From NCBI GenBank assembly GCA_016787265.1, contig JAEUVF010000014.1:62001-126000 (forward strand): a DNA stretch of 64,000 nt, written 5' to 3'. Both the position numbers and the translations under genes were made by a program. The notes beneath the pieces were generated by a model. It did no database searches and had not been told where the DNA came from. It saw only the letters and a program-made list of their open reading frames with translations. The DNA is from Flavipsychrobacter sp. Its GTDB lineage: Bacteria; Bacteroidota; Bacteroidia; Chitinophagales; Chitinophagaceae. Of this stretch, positions 17,838-26,037 are shown piece after piece (position 1 is the first letter of the stretch; every line of letters starts with the position of its first letter).

Positions 17838-19421
17838 ATGGATCTTACTAATCTAAATAAAGACCGAAAAAACAGGCGCAAGGGTACCCTTGACCTTAGC
17901 ACGATGGTATACGGTAAAGTGCCTCCCCAGGCGAAAGATCTGGAAGAAGCCGTATTGGGTGCCATCATGCTGGAGAAAACTGCCTTCGACACTGTCGTTG
18001 AAATTTTAAAGCCCGAATGTTTTTATGTGGATTCCCACCAGCGCATTTTTCGGGCCATGCAGGCATTATCCCAAAAGAGTCAGCCCATTGATATCCTGAC
18101 CGTGGTGGAAGAACTCCGAAAGCGCGAGGAACTGGAAATGATCGGTGGTCCTTACTATGTTACCAAACTGACCAATACGGTCGTATCCTCTGCCAATATT
18201 GATGCGCACTCCCGGATCATTCTTCAGAAATTTATTCAGCGTGAGCTCATCCGGATCAGTGGTGAAGTGATTGCTGATGCTTATGAAGATTCCACGGATG
18301 TGTTTGATTTGCTGGATGCGGCAGAGAGCAAACTTTTTGATATTACCAATAATCATCTCCGGAAAGATTATAACTCCATCGACTCGGTGCTGGTTCAGGC
18401 AGTGCAGCGAATTGAAGACCTGCGTAACCAGACAGAAGACATTTCAGGTGTGCCTTCAGGTTTCCCAAGCATTGACAAAGTAACATATGGCTGGCAGAAA
18501 ACGGATTTGATCATTCTGGCTGCACGTCCCGCTGTAGGTAAAACCGCTTTTGCGCTTAACCTGGCGCGGAATGCTGCGCTGAATCCAACCCGCCCTACTG
18601 CGGTAGCGTTGTTCAGTCTTGAAATGAGTGCGGGGCAGTTAGTGCAACGTATCCTTTCCGCTGAGTCTGAAATCTGGCTGGAAAAAATCAGTCGGGGGAA
18701 GTTGGAAGAGTATGAGATGAAACAACTCTATGCCAAGGGAATCCAGCGATTGTCGGAGGCCAAGATCTTTATAGATGATACGGCCGCTCTGAATATTTTC
18801 GAATTACGGGCAAAATGCCGTCGTTTGAAAAATAAACATGATCTCGGGCTGATTATCATCGACTACCTGCAGTTGATGAGTGGCGCCGGAGGCAATACCA
18901 ACCGGGAACAGGAGATCTCCCAGATTTCCCGTTCTCTCAAACAGCTGGCAAAGGAACTCGAAGTGCCGATTATTGCGCTCTCCCAGTTGAGTCGTGCGGT
19001 AGAAACACGGAAGGAAGGCAATAAAATGCCGCAGTTGAGTGATCTGCGGGAATCAGGTGCCATCGAACAGGATGCGGACATGGTTATGTTTATATACCGT
19101 CCTGAATACTATGATCTCAATGCAAATGAACACGGCGAAAGTGTGAAGGGCGAAACCCATGTGCGTATAGCCAAACACCGGAATGGTTCACTGGAAACCA
19201 TCAAACTAAGGGCCATGCTGCATATCCAGAAATTTGTGGATGAGGGTATTGAAGGCGGTGATGGCGCTCCTGCCGGTCAATTACCCACTGGCTGGAAACC
19301 CATCGGTTCTGCCGGTGGTGGCGGTGCTATGGGGCCTGGCCCGGATATGGGTAGCGGCTATCGCCAGATCGGCAGTCGCATGAACGATGTTCCTTTTGAT
19401 GATGATGAAACTCCTTTCTAA
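17838..19421 (+). CDS. dnaB: Replicative DNA helicase DnaB
   Basis: Hexameric helicase that unwinds DNA ahead of the replisome, 527 residues. The N-terminal DnaB domain (VPPQAKDLEEAVLGAIMLEK...) is followed by the RecA-like motor: Walker A AARPAVGKTAFALN, FSLEMSAGQLVQRIL, Walker B LIIIDYLQLM, and the arginine-finger region LSDLRESGAIEQDADMVMF. No intein interrupts it. The C-terminal tail is Gly/Pro-rich and ends with an acidic patch (NDVPFDDDETPF), recalling the acidic tips that bind replication partners. The start is ATG 17838. Its stop overlaps the rsmE start by one base. Confidence 0.98.
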   Translation: MDLTNLNKDRKNRRKGTLDLSTMVYGKVPPQAKDLEEAVLGAIMLEKTAFDTVVEILKPECFYVDSHQRIFRAMQALSQKSQPIDILTVVEELRKREELEMIGGPYYVTKLTNTVVSSANIDAHSRIILQKFIQRELIRISGEVIADAYEDSTDVFDLLDAAESKLFDITNNHLRKDYNSIDSVLVQAVQRIEDLRNQTEDISGVPSGFPSIDKVTYGWQKTDLIILAARPAVGKTAFALNLARNAALNPTRPTAVALFSLEMSAGQLVQRILSAESEIWLEKISRGKLEEYEMKQLYAKGIQRLSEAKIFIDDTAALNIFELRAKCRRLKNKHDLGLIIIDYLQLMSGAGGNTNREQEISQISRSLKQLAKELEVPIIALSQLSRAVETRKEGNKMPQLSDLRESGAIEQDADMVMFIYRPEYYDLNANEHGESVKGETHVRIAKHRNGSLETIKLRAMLHIQKFVDEGIEGGDGAPAGQLPTGWKPIGSAGGGGAMGPGPDMGSGYRQIGSRMNDVPFDDDETPF

Positions 19422-20122
19422 TGGCGCTTCCCTTTTTTTATCTCAGCGATTATGACGGGACTAAGCAGTTTCAGCTGGATGAAGCAAACTCCCGTCACGC
19501 AATCGCTGTTTTACGTATGCAGGAAGGAGAAGAGCTACTCCTAACTGACGGAAAAGGAATGACCTTACGGTGTCGTATAACCGAAGCTCATAAAAAAAGA
19601 GCAGGTGTTCAGGTAATTGATTCAGAACAGGAAACAGATCTGCGCCCGGATGTTACCATTGCTATTTCTCCCGTAAAAAATCTGACACGTTTTGAATGGT
19701 TCCTGGAGAAAGTAACGGAGATCGGTATTCGAAGAATAATTCCAATGATAGCACTTCGTACCGAAAAGCAGCAGTTTCGTCAGGAACGGATGCAGCAAAT
19801 ACTGATCAGTGCCATGTTGCAGAGTCAACAGGTATGGTTACCCGAACTTACACAGCCACTTAAATATGTTGATTTACTCAAACTGGAATCATACAGTCGT
19901 AAATGGATAGCGCATTGCCTGGAAACAGAACGTAAATCGCTGCGGTCAGCTGCCGCATCGGGTCAAAGCCAGCTGCTACTGATTGGTCCGGAAGGTGATT
20001 TCAGTCCCGAAGAAATTGAACAGGCCATCCATTCCGGTTTTGTTCCGGTTACACTGGGTAATACGAGACTACGCACGGAAACCGCCGGTGTAGTGGGAGC
20101 CACCCTGCTCTGCATTAACTAG
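19421..20122 (+). CDS. rsmE: 16S rRNA (uracil(1498)-N(3))-methyltransferase
   Basis: SPOUT-class methyltransferase of 233 residues that modifies U1498 of 16S rRNA. It has an N-terminal PUA-like domain (HAIAVLRMQEGEELLLTDGKG) and a C-terminal knotted domain with the SAM-binding segments LLIGPEGDFSPEEI and VTLGNTRLRTETAGVVG. The start overlaps the dnaB stop by one base (TAATG). It is convergent with terC, whose stop lies two bases away. Confidence 0.95.
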   Translation: MALPFFYLSDYDGTKQFQLDEANSRHAIAVLRMQEGEELLLTDGKGMTLRCRITEAHKKRAGVQVIDSEQETDLRPDVTIAISPVKNLTRFEWFLEKVTEIGIRRIIPMIALRTEKQQFRQERMQQILISAMLQSQQVWLPELTQPLKYVDLLKLESYSRKWIAHCLETERKSLRSAAASGQSQLLLIGPEGDFSPEEIEQAIHSGFVPVTLGNTRLRTETAGVVGATLLCIN

Positions 20123-20124
20123 TA

Positions 20125-20937
20125 TTACTTTGCCATGTCGGAGTAGTCATCGCCAGTGCTTTTCGCTCCTGGTAATTGGGGTTCCCGAAGGGAAACAGGT
20201 GCCAGTTTTGTCTTTTTCCTCATGGCCATGTTCAACATTTCAACACCCACGGAGAATGCCATTCCGAAATAGATATAGTTTTTAAGGTGCAGTTCGTGGG
20301 CTGCTTCGCTATCCCAGCCTTCAATTACCAGGCTGAGCCCGATCATCACCAGGAAGGAGAGGGCGAGCATTTTTAAGGTAGGGTGCTTATGTATGAAACC
20401 GGAGATATTCGGACTGAAGCGGAACATCACAAACATGGCGATAATAACCGCGGCAATCATTATTTCAATGTGTTTGGCAGTACCTCCTGCAGTCAGGATA
20501 CTGTCGAAGGAAAATACTGCATCCAGGATAACGATCTGGGCCATCGCTTGTGCAAAACCCAGTCCGGCTTTCTTTTGTGCCTTCTCGGTTGGATCATCTC
20601 CCTCCAGTTTGTGATGGATTTCCTTTACGGATTTATAGATCAGAAACAACCCCCCGAAAAGCATTACCAGGCTGGCCAGATCAAATCCCCTGGAGCCGAT
20701 GGAAAATAGATTTTTGCCTTTTTGTCCTAATAACCAGGTTAAAGCAAACAAGAGGGCGCTGCGCATAATGATACCGATGATCATCCAGTAACGCCGGGCT
20801 TTTTTCTGGTCTTTTTCATCGGGTAATCGATTCATGATGATACTGACAAAAATCACATTGTCGATTCCGAGTACCACTTCCAAAACAACCAGTATGATAA
20901 AACTAATGAGACTTTCGGTGGTTAAGAGGTGTTCCAT
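20125..20937 (-). CDS. TerC-family integral membrane protein
   Basis: This 270-residue polytopic membrane protein has about seven hydrophobic helices. Two acidic membrane motifs typical of TerC proteins are present: EVVLGIDNVIFVSI near the N-terminus and ILDAVFSFDSILTA in the middle. Family members are linked to metal ion (often manganese) efflux, frequently supporting metalation of exported proteins. A short charged loop (HHKLEGDDPTEKAQKK) separates the halves. pyrD lies 18 bases upstream on the same strand. The substrate is inferred from the family only. Confidence 0.9.
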   Translation of the reverse strand: MEHLLTTESLISFIILVVLEVVLGIDNVIFVSIIMNRLPDEKDQKKARRYWMIIGIIMRSALLFALTWLLGQKGKNLFSIGSRGFDLASLVMLFGGLFLIYKSVKEIHHKLEGDDPTEKAQKKAGLGFAQAMAQIVILDAVFSFDSILTAGGTAKHIEIMIAAVIIAMFVMFRFSPNISGFIHKHPTLKMLALSFLVMIGLSLVIEGWDSEAAHELHLKNYIYFGMAFSVGVEMLNMAMRKKTKLAPVSLREPQLPGAKSTGDDYSDMAK

Positions 20938-20955
20938 ATTGTTGTTTTGTATTTT

Positions 20956-22002
20956 TTAAATTGATCTGCAAATCTGCTTTGCAATTGTTGGGCCTGCATA
21001 AATAAAACCGGTCCATACCTGTACCAGGCAGGCGCCTGCATTCATTTTTTCCACAGCATCTGTGCCTGTAAAAATACCACCGCTGGCTATTACGGGAATT
21101 TCATTATTCGACTGCCGGCAAATATATTGTACCAGTTCTGTGGCCCGTTGCCGAAGCGGAGCGCCGCTTAATCCGCCAGCTCCAATAGATTCCAGTTCCT
21201 TCGGATTGCTTTGCAAGCCATCCCTGGATATCGTGGTATTGCTTACCACCAGACCATCCAGCTGAATCTCACTTGCAAGATCTACTACGTCATCCACCTG
21301 CTCACGTGTTAAATCCGGTGCGATTTTCAGGAAAAGGGGCTTGGGATGGGGTTGCTGAGCATTGATGGTTTGCAGGTGTGACAGGATTTTGTGCAGCGCA
21401 TCTTTCTCCTGAAGGGCTCGTAATCCGGGTGTGTTGGGGGAGCTTACATTCACTACAAAGTAGTCCACCACATCAAATAATTCCCGGAAGCAGATTTCAT
21501 AATCTTTCCAGGCTTCTTCATTTGGAGTTACTTTATTTTTTCCGATGTTGCCTCCGATAATCAGGCGGGGACTTCCCTGCTTATTAAAAGATTGCGCCAG
21601 TTTCCAGTTTTTTAAACGCTCGGCTACTACTTTTACGCCATCGTTATTAAAGCCCATTCGGTTGATCAGTGCCTTATCTTTTGGCAAACGAAAGAGTCTG
21701 GGTTTGGGATTCCCTTCCTGGGGGCGCGGAGTTACTGTTCCGATCTCAATAAAGCCGAAACCCAATAATTCCAATTCCCTCAGGTATCGTGCATTTTTAT
21801 CAAAGCCTGCTGCCAGACCTACCCCATTTTTGAATTCAAGACCAAATGCCTTTACCGGTTTGGCCTGTTCATAAGTGAAACTTCGCCGTACCAGGCTGCG
21901 GATAAACGGTATCCCACAAATGAATTGCAGACTGTTCATCGAAAAATAATGGGCTGTTTCGGCTGGTAACCAAAAAAGCAGGGTGCGTATAAACGAATAC
22001 AT
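20956..22002 (-). CDS. pyrD: Dihydroorotate dehydrogenase (quinone), class 2
   Basis: Membrane-associated flavoenzyme oxidising dihydroorotate to orotate with quinone, a step of pyrimidine synthesis. The start is taken at ATG 22002 (MYSFIRTLLFWLPAETAHYF), which gives 348 residues and the amphipathic N-terminal helices that class 2 enzymes use to reach quinones; ATG 22020 adds six residues. Motifs include GLAAGFDKNA, the catalytic-serine segment VNVSSPNTPGLRAL, FLKIAPDLT, VVSNTT and the FMN-phosphate loop IASGGIFTGTDA. pyrC is also in this window, about 12 kb away. Confidence 0.96.
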   Translation of the reverse strand: MYSFIRTLLFWLPAETAHYFSMNSLQFICGIPFIRSLVRRSFTYEQAKPVKAFGLEFKNGVGLAAGFDKNARYLRELELLGFGFIEIGTVTPRPQEGNPKPRLFRLPKDKALINRMGFNNDGVKVVAERLKNWKLAQSFNKQGSPRLIIGGNIGKNKVTPNEEAWKDYEICFRELFDVVDYFVVNVSSPNTPGLRALQEKDALHKILSHLQTINAQQPHPKPLFLKIAPDLTREQVDDVVDLASEIQLDGLVVSNTTISRDGLQSNPKELESIGAGGLSGAPLRQRATELVQYICRQSNNEIPVIASGGIFTGTDAVEKMNAGACLVQVWTGFIYAGPTIAKQICRSI

Positions 22003-22066
22003 AAACCAAAAAAAAACCATTGCCGGGGCATTGCAAAAAAATCTTTTCCATCTAACCGGATTCTCC

Positions 22067-22074
22067 TAAATTTG
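22067..22074 (+). promoter_or_regulatory. TAnnTTTG -7 promoter element upstream of the thiolase gene
   Basis: TAAATTTG matches the consensus and lies 102 bases before the thiolase ATG, implying a long leader. No -33 TTG is at the usual spacing. Confidence 0.4.
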
Positions 22075-22176
22075 ATAGAGAAGGTTGTCTATGCAACCAA
22101 TTTGAAGTTAGAGGTATGAATTCTGAAGTATGAATTGATACTCCTTCGTAATTTATCATTCCAAATTCATGATTCC

Positions 22177-23352
22177 ATGCAAGACGCTTATATCGTAGCA
22201 GGTTTTCGTACCGCAGTGGCAAAATCCAAACGGGGTGGATTCCGGTTTTACAGGCCGGATGATTTGGCCGTTGATCTGATAAAAGGCTTGATGGCCACTT
22301 TGCCACAATTGGATCCCAAAAGAGTGGATGATCTTATAGTGGGTAATGCCGTACCGGAGGCTGAGCAGGGGTTGCAGGTTGGCAGGATGATTTCCGTTCG
22401 TGCGCTGGGTATTGAAGTGCCGGGTATGACAGTTAACCGGTATTGTGCCAGTGGATTGGAAACCATTGCTATTGCTACAGCAAAGATTCGGTCTGGACAG
22501 GCGTCCTGTATTGTTGCAGGGGGAACAGAGAGTATGAGCATGGTTCCAACTGCAGGCTGGAAAACGGTTCCCGCTTATAGCGTAGCAACCGAAAATCCGG
22601 ATTATTACCTCAGTATGGGTTTAACTGCGGAAGCGGTAGCCAAAGAGTTTTCAGTAACCCGGGAAGCCCAGGACGAATTCTCCTATAACAGTCACCGTAA
22701 AGCGATACATGCTATTGAAAATGGCTTTTTCAAACCCGGCATTCTGCCAATGAAAGTTGAGCAGGTGTACCTGGATGCCAAAGGCAAAAAACAGAAAAAA
22801 GAATACATCGTTGATACGGATGAAGGTCCGCGTGCCGATACCAGTCTGGAGGCCCTGGCCAAACTTAAACCTGCTTTTGCAGCAGGTGGTGTAGTTACGG
22901 CAGGTAATTCTTCCCAAACCAGTGATGGGGCAGCATTTGTGGTGGTGATGAGTGAATCAATGGTAAAGGAACTGGGACTGCAGCCTATGGCCAGGCTGGT
23001 CAGTTGTGCCAGTGCCGGGGTTCATCCCAGGATTATGGGGATCGGTCCGGTTGCTGCCATTCCAAAAGCGGTTCAACAGGCAGGGCTGTCGCTATCCCAG
23101 GTAGATCTGATCGAATTAAACGAGGCATTCGCCAGTCAGTCGCTTGCTGTTATCCGGGAAGCCGGTCTCGATCCGGAAAAAGTCAACATAAATGGGGGAG
23201 CCATCGCACTTGGTCACCCACTGGGGTGTACCGGTGCCAAACTAAGTATTCAAGTTATTCATGATATGAAGCGACTCAACAAAAAATACGGCATGGTAAC
23301 GGCCTGTGTTGGGGGTGGACAGGGAATTGCCGGGATTATTGAAAATTTGTAA
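22177..23352 (+). CDS. Acetyl-CoA C-acyltransferase (thiolase)
   Basis: Thiolase of 391 residues that makes or cleaves 3-ketoacyl-CoA. The start is ATG 22177 (MQDAYIVAGFRTAVAK), the standard thiolase N-terminus; a TTG at 22135 adds 14 atypical residues. The acyl-accepting cysteine is Cys90 in VNRYCASGLE. The C-terminal catalytic motifs are GGAIALGHPLGCTGAKL and CVGGGQGIAGII. There is no partner FadB or 3-hydroxyacyl-CoA dehydrogenase here, so a beta-oxidation (FadA-like) and a biosynthetic (AtoB-like) role cannot be separated. It is divergent from pyrD and ends at a terminator. Confidence 0.94.
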   Translation: MQDAYIVAGFRTAVAKSKRGGFRFYRPDDLAVDLIKGLMATLPQLDPKRVDDLIVGNAVPEAEQGLQVGRMISVRALGIEVPGMTVNRYCASGLETIAIATAKIRSGQASCIVAGGTESMSMVPTAGWKTVPAYSVATENPDYYLSMGLTAEAVAKEFSVTREAQDEFSYNSHRKAIHAIENGFFKPGILPMKVEQVYLDAKGKKQKKEYIVDTDEGPRADTSLEALAKLKPAFAAGGVVTAGNSSQTSDGAAFVVVMSESMVKELGLQPMARLVSCASAGVHPRIMGIGPVAAIPKAVQQAGLSLSQVDLIELNEAFASQSLAVIREAGLDPEKVNINGGAIALGHPLGCTGAKLSIQVIHDMKRLNKKYGMVTACVGGGQGIAGIIENL

Positions 23353-23383
23353 ACAGGTAAGGCAGTTCTGGTAGCTTTTTGTT

Positions 23384-23412
23384 GAAAACGTCGGATTCTA
23401 TCCGGCGTTTTC
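23384..23412 (+). terminator. Hairpin terminator after the thiolase gene
   Basis: GAAAACGTCGGAT (23384-23396) pairs with ATCCGGCGTTTTC (23400-23412) over 13 positions with one G-U pair and a 3-nt loop. The U-rich part lies mainly within the right arm. Confidence 0.7.
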
Positions 23413-23494
23413 GCATTTATTAAGCATAAAATATAGTTTCTTTGTAATGGGTGAACTATCTGTAAACCAAGTTTTAATAAACAAGCAACCAAGC

Positions 23495-24139
23495 ATGATC
23501 AGGGTTTTTATTGTAGATGATCACGAGATGTACCTGGAGGGACTTTCCCTTTTACTTTCAAAACAACCGACCCTGGAAGTAGTGGGTACCTGTCAGCTGG
23601 CCAGCCAGTTGCTGCAGGAACTTCCCCATTTATCTGCTGAGGATATCATTCTTTTGGATGTTAACCTGCCAGATATGGAAGAGGATGTATTGCTCCGGGA
23701 GATAAGAAAGGTTCGGCCTGAACAGAAAATTTTGTATCTGACACTGATGCGCGGAACGCGTTATGTTCATCGTTTATCGAAATATCAGATACAGGGTTAT
23801 ATACTGAAGAATGCTTCAGTAGAAGAGTTGCTCAAAGCATTGCAAACCGTTCAGGCCGGAGGAACTTATTTTAGCAAGGAGGTAGATATCCTGGGCGGAG
23901 AAAATTTTCGCAACACCCTTACCATTGAAGACCGGAAAGTAGACGAAATATTATCCAGGCGTGAAATTGAGGTATTGCGGCTGGTGTGTAAAGAATACAG
24001 CAATGCTGAAATTGCACAACAATTGTTTTTGAGTGTTAGCACCATTGAAACCCATCGCAAAAATCTGATTTCCAAACTGGGTGTACAGAATACGGTGGGA
24101 TTAGTAAAATTTGCCCTGAGGAATAATCTCATTGATTGA
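23495..24139 (+). CDS. NarL/LuxR-family response regulator
   Basis: Two-component response regulator of 214 residues from ATG 23495 (MIRVFIVDDHEMYLEGL); an in-frame ATG at 23447 adds 16 residues before the receiver fold. The receiver domain has the acidic pair DDH and the phosphoacceptor aspartate in IILLDVNLPD. The C-terminal LuxR-type helix-turn-helix reads LSRREIEVLRLVCKEYSNAE then LSVSTIETHRKNLISKLGV. The gene overlaps the sensor kinase gene by four bases, so the kinase is its probable partner. Targets are unknown. Confidence 0.94.
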   Translation: MIRVFIVDDHEMYLEGLSLLLSKQPTLEVVGTCQLASQLLQELPHLSAEDIILLDVNLPDMEEDVLLREIRKVRPEQKILYLTLMRGTRYVHRLSKYQIQGYILKNASVEELLKALQTVQAGGTYFSKEVDILGGENFRNTLTIEDRKVDEILSRREIEVLRLVCKEYSNAEIAQQLFLSVSTIETHRKNLISKLGVQNTVGLVKFALRNNLID

Positions 24140-25977
24140 TTATCTACAGGTTCATATTAGCATTTCTGTTTTGTGTCTGTAGTGGACAGTTGCAGGCACA
24201 GCAACCCGATACCAATGCCATAAAAAACCTGTACGATATTTCACTTGACTTTGCAGATGATCAGGTGGATGAACTCTGGGAGAATGCAGCCCAAATCGAT
24301 TTGCAATCGACCCAGGCAGGGTTTGCCAAAGGCCGTTTGCTGGCCAATCGCCTGAGAGGTCTGGCGGAAGAATATGCCGGCAATTATGAAGCCGCTATTT
24401 CATTCTACCTGCAAACATTAAATGATGCAAAAGCCGGCAAATGGGTTGAGTATGAAATTGCAGCCCTGAGTGATCTGGCAATAGCCTACAGTGAAGTTAA
24501 ACAACATGAAAAAGCCAGGGATGTGTACAGGCAGTCCCTTCAATTATCCATAGAAAGGGGGGAAGTGTCCAGTATAATATCGGGAATGGGAAATCTGGGT
24601 GCTATTTATAATCAGTTGGAGAAACCCGACAGTGCCCAGCTCTTCCTGGAAGAGGGGTTAAGACTGTCCAAAGAATACAATACCAGCCATTCTTTGTCCA
24701 GCATTTACAATAACCTGGGCAATGTTTTTTTCAAAAAGAAGGAATATCGTAAGGCGCTGAATTATTTCATAACCAATAAAGCACTGCATCAGGGTAAAGG
24801 CCAGGAAACGCTCTTATGGACGGATTATCTGAACCTGGGAGATGTTTACCTTGAACTCGGTCGAATGGACTCCGCCCGATTTTATTCTGAAGAAGCTTTA
24901 CGGCTGGCAATATTGCTGAATTCCAGAAGTAAGGAAGCCAATTCCTATGCATTGCTGGCTAAATTAAACGAGCGATTGGGTCGCTACCGGGAGGCTTATA
25001 AGTTCCAGCAAAAGTGGTATCATTTAGATACGGCATTGGTTAACCAGGAAACGGCAGCATCAATTGCAGAAATGCAGGAACGGTTTAATGCGCGCGACCG
25101 GGAAAAACAAAACCAGTTGTTACAGGCTACCATAGATAAGGAAAAATTACAGAACCGCAACCTTCGGTCTCTAAGCCTGGCAGCCTTTCTCATCCTGGTT
25201 TTAAGTATCATTCTGCTTATCGTGTTCCGCAGATCCAACCGGCAATTGGTAAAAGTGAATACTATTATCAATCGTCAGAAAGAAGCTTTATCGGAATTAA
25301 ACCAGGAGAAAAATAACCTGATGAGTATAGTGTCGCATGATCTGAGTACACCCTTCTCCAGTATTCATATGTGGAGTCGTTTACTGGAAACGGATGCGCA
25401 TTTAAATGAGGAGCAGAAGAAGGCAACCCTGAATATCCGGAAAGCTGCTGAAAATGGAGAGCAGCTAATCCGGCAAATACTCGATGTGGAAAGAGCTGGA
25501 ACTACCCAGGATAAACTGGAATTGGAAGAGATCAATCTCACCAGCTTTCTCAATCATGTTGTGGGCCAGTTTCAACCAATTGCAGCTGGGAAAAAGATCC
25601 CGCTTTCCGGGCCTTCTACCAGTACCGAAGTTTATTTGCTGACGGATCAGCAGTTATTGCAGCGAATTATGGAAAACCTGCTTTCGAATGCAATAAAATT
25701 CAGTGAACCGGGAATGCCGGTAAAGGTCCAGATCGCATCAGATGCGGAGTTTACAGATATCATTATTGAAGATAAAGGACCGGGTATCAGCAAGGAGGAA
25801 CAGCAGCAATTGTTCACCCGGTATGGTCGCCTGTCTCCGAAACCTACTGCCGGGGAAGCGTCAACCGGCCTGGGTTTATCAATTGTAAAACGATTGGCCA
25901 ATGAGCTCCGTGCCACCCTCCAATACAGCGGAGCTCCGGGTGAAGGAAGCCGGTTTTTGGTCCGGTTTAAAAAATAA
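24136..25977 (+). CDS. TPR-containing sensor histidine kinase
   Basis: Membrane sensor kinase of 613 residues. The start is a TTG at 24136 that overlaps the regulator stop (TTGA); the signal sequence (FILAFLFCVCSGQLQAQ) begins at once and no in-frame ATG precedes it. The periplasmic part holds about five to six TPR repeats (for example AISFYLQTLNDAKAG, ARDVYRQSLQLSIERG, ALNYFITNKALHQG). A membrane helix lies near 347-364, a short coiled coil follows, then HisKA with His401 (SIVSHDLSTPFSS) and an HATPase domain (ENLLSNAIKF, IEDKGPGISKEE, STGLGLSIVKRLA). TPR-type periplasmic sensing is common in Bacteroidota kinases. The signal is unknown. Confidence 0.93.
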   Translation: MIIYRFILAFLFCVCSGQLQAQQPDTNAIKNLYDISLDFADDQVDELWENAAQIDLQSTQAGFAKGRLLANRLRGLAEEYAGNYEAAISFYLQTLNDAKAGKWVEYEIAALSDLAIAYSEVKQHEKARDVYRQSLQLSIERGEVSSIISGMGNLGAIYNQLEKPDSAQLFLEEGLRLSKEYNTSHSLSSIYNNLGNVFFKKKEYRKALNYFITNKALHQGKGQETLLWTDYLNLGDVYLELGRMDSARFYSEEALRLAILLNSRSKEANSYALLAKLNERLGRYREAYKFQQKWYHLDTALVNQETAASIAEMQERFNARDREKQNQLLQATIDKEKLQNRNLRSLSLAAFLILVLSIILLIVFRRSNRQLVKVNTIINRQKEALSELNQEKNNLMSIVSHDLSTPFSSIHMWSRLLETDAHLNEEQKKATLNIRKAAENGEQLIRQILDVERAGTTQDKLELEEINLTSFLNHVVGQFQPIAAGKKIPLSGPSTSTEVYLLTDQQLLQRIMENLLSNAIKFSEPGMPVKVQIASDAEFTDIIIEDKGPGISKEEQQQLFTRYGRLSPKPTAGEASTGLGLSIVKRLANELRATLQYSGAPGEGSRFLVRFKK

Positions 25978-25987
25978 AAAAGAAACA

Positions 25988-26019
25988 TTGTTGCAAATTT
26001 TAAGAATTCCCTAGTTTTG
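25988..26019 (+). promoter_or_regulatory. Promoter of the TonB-dependent receptor gene (TTG-N21-TAnnTTTG)
   Basis: TAGTTTTG (26012-26019) matches the -7 element. TTG lies 21 bp upstream (25988-25990), with a second TTG giving 18 bp. The -7 box ends 18 bases before the GTG start codon. Confidence 0.7.
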
Positions 26020-26036
26020 TTCTCATAACAGAACAA
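26017..26036. promoter_or_regulatory. Operator-like inverted repeat over the receptor promoter
   Basis: TTGTTCT (26017-26023) and AGAACAA (26030-26036) are perfect 7-bp arms around CATAAC. The element overlaps the 3' end of the -7 box and the expected transcription start and stops one base before the start codon, as a repressor site would. A Fur/Zur-like metalloregulator is plausible for a TonB receptor but not shown. Confidence 0.55.
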
Positions 26037-26037
26037 G

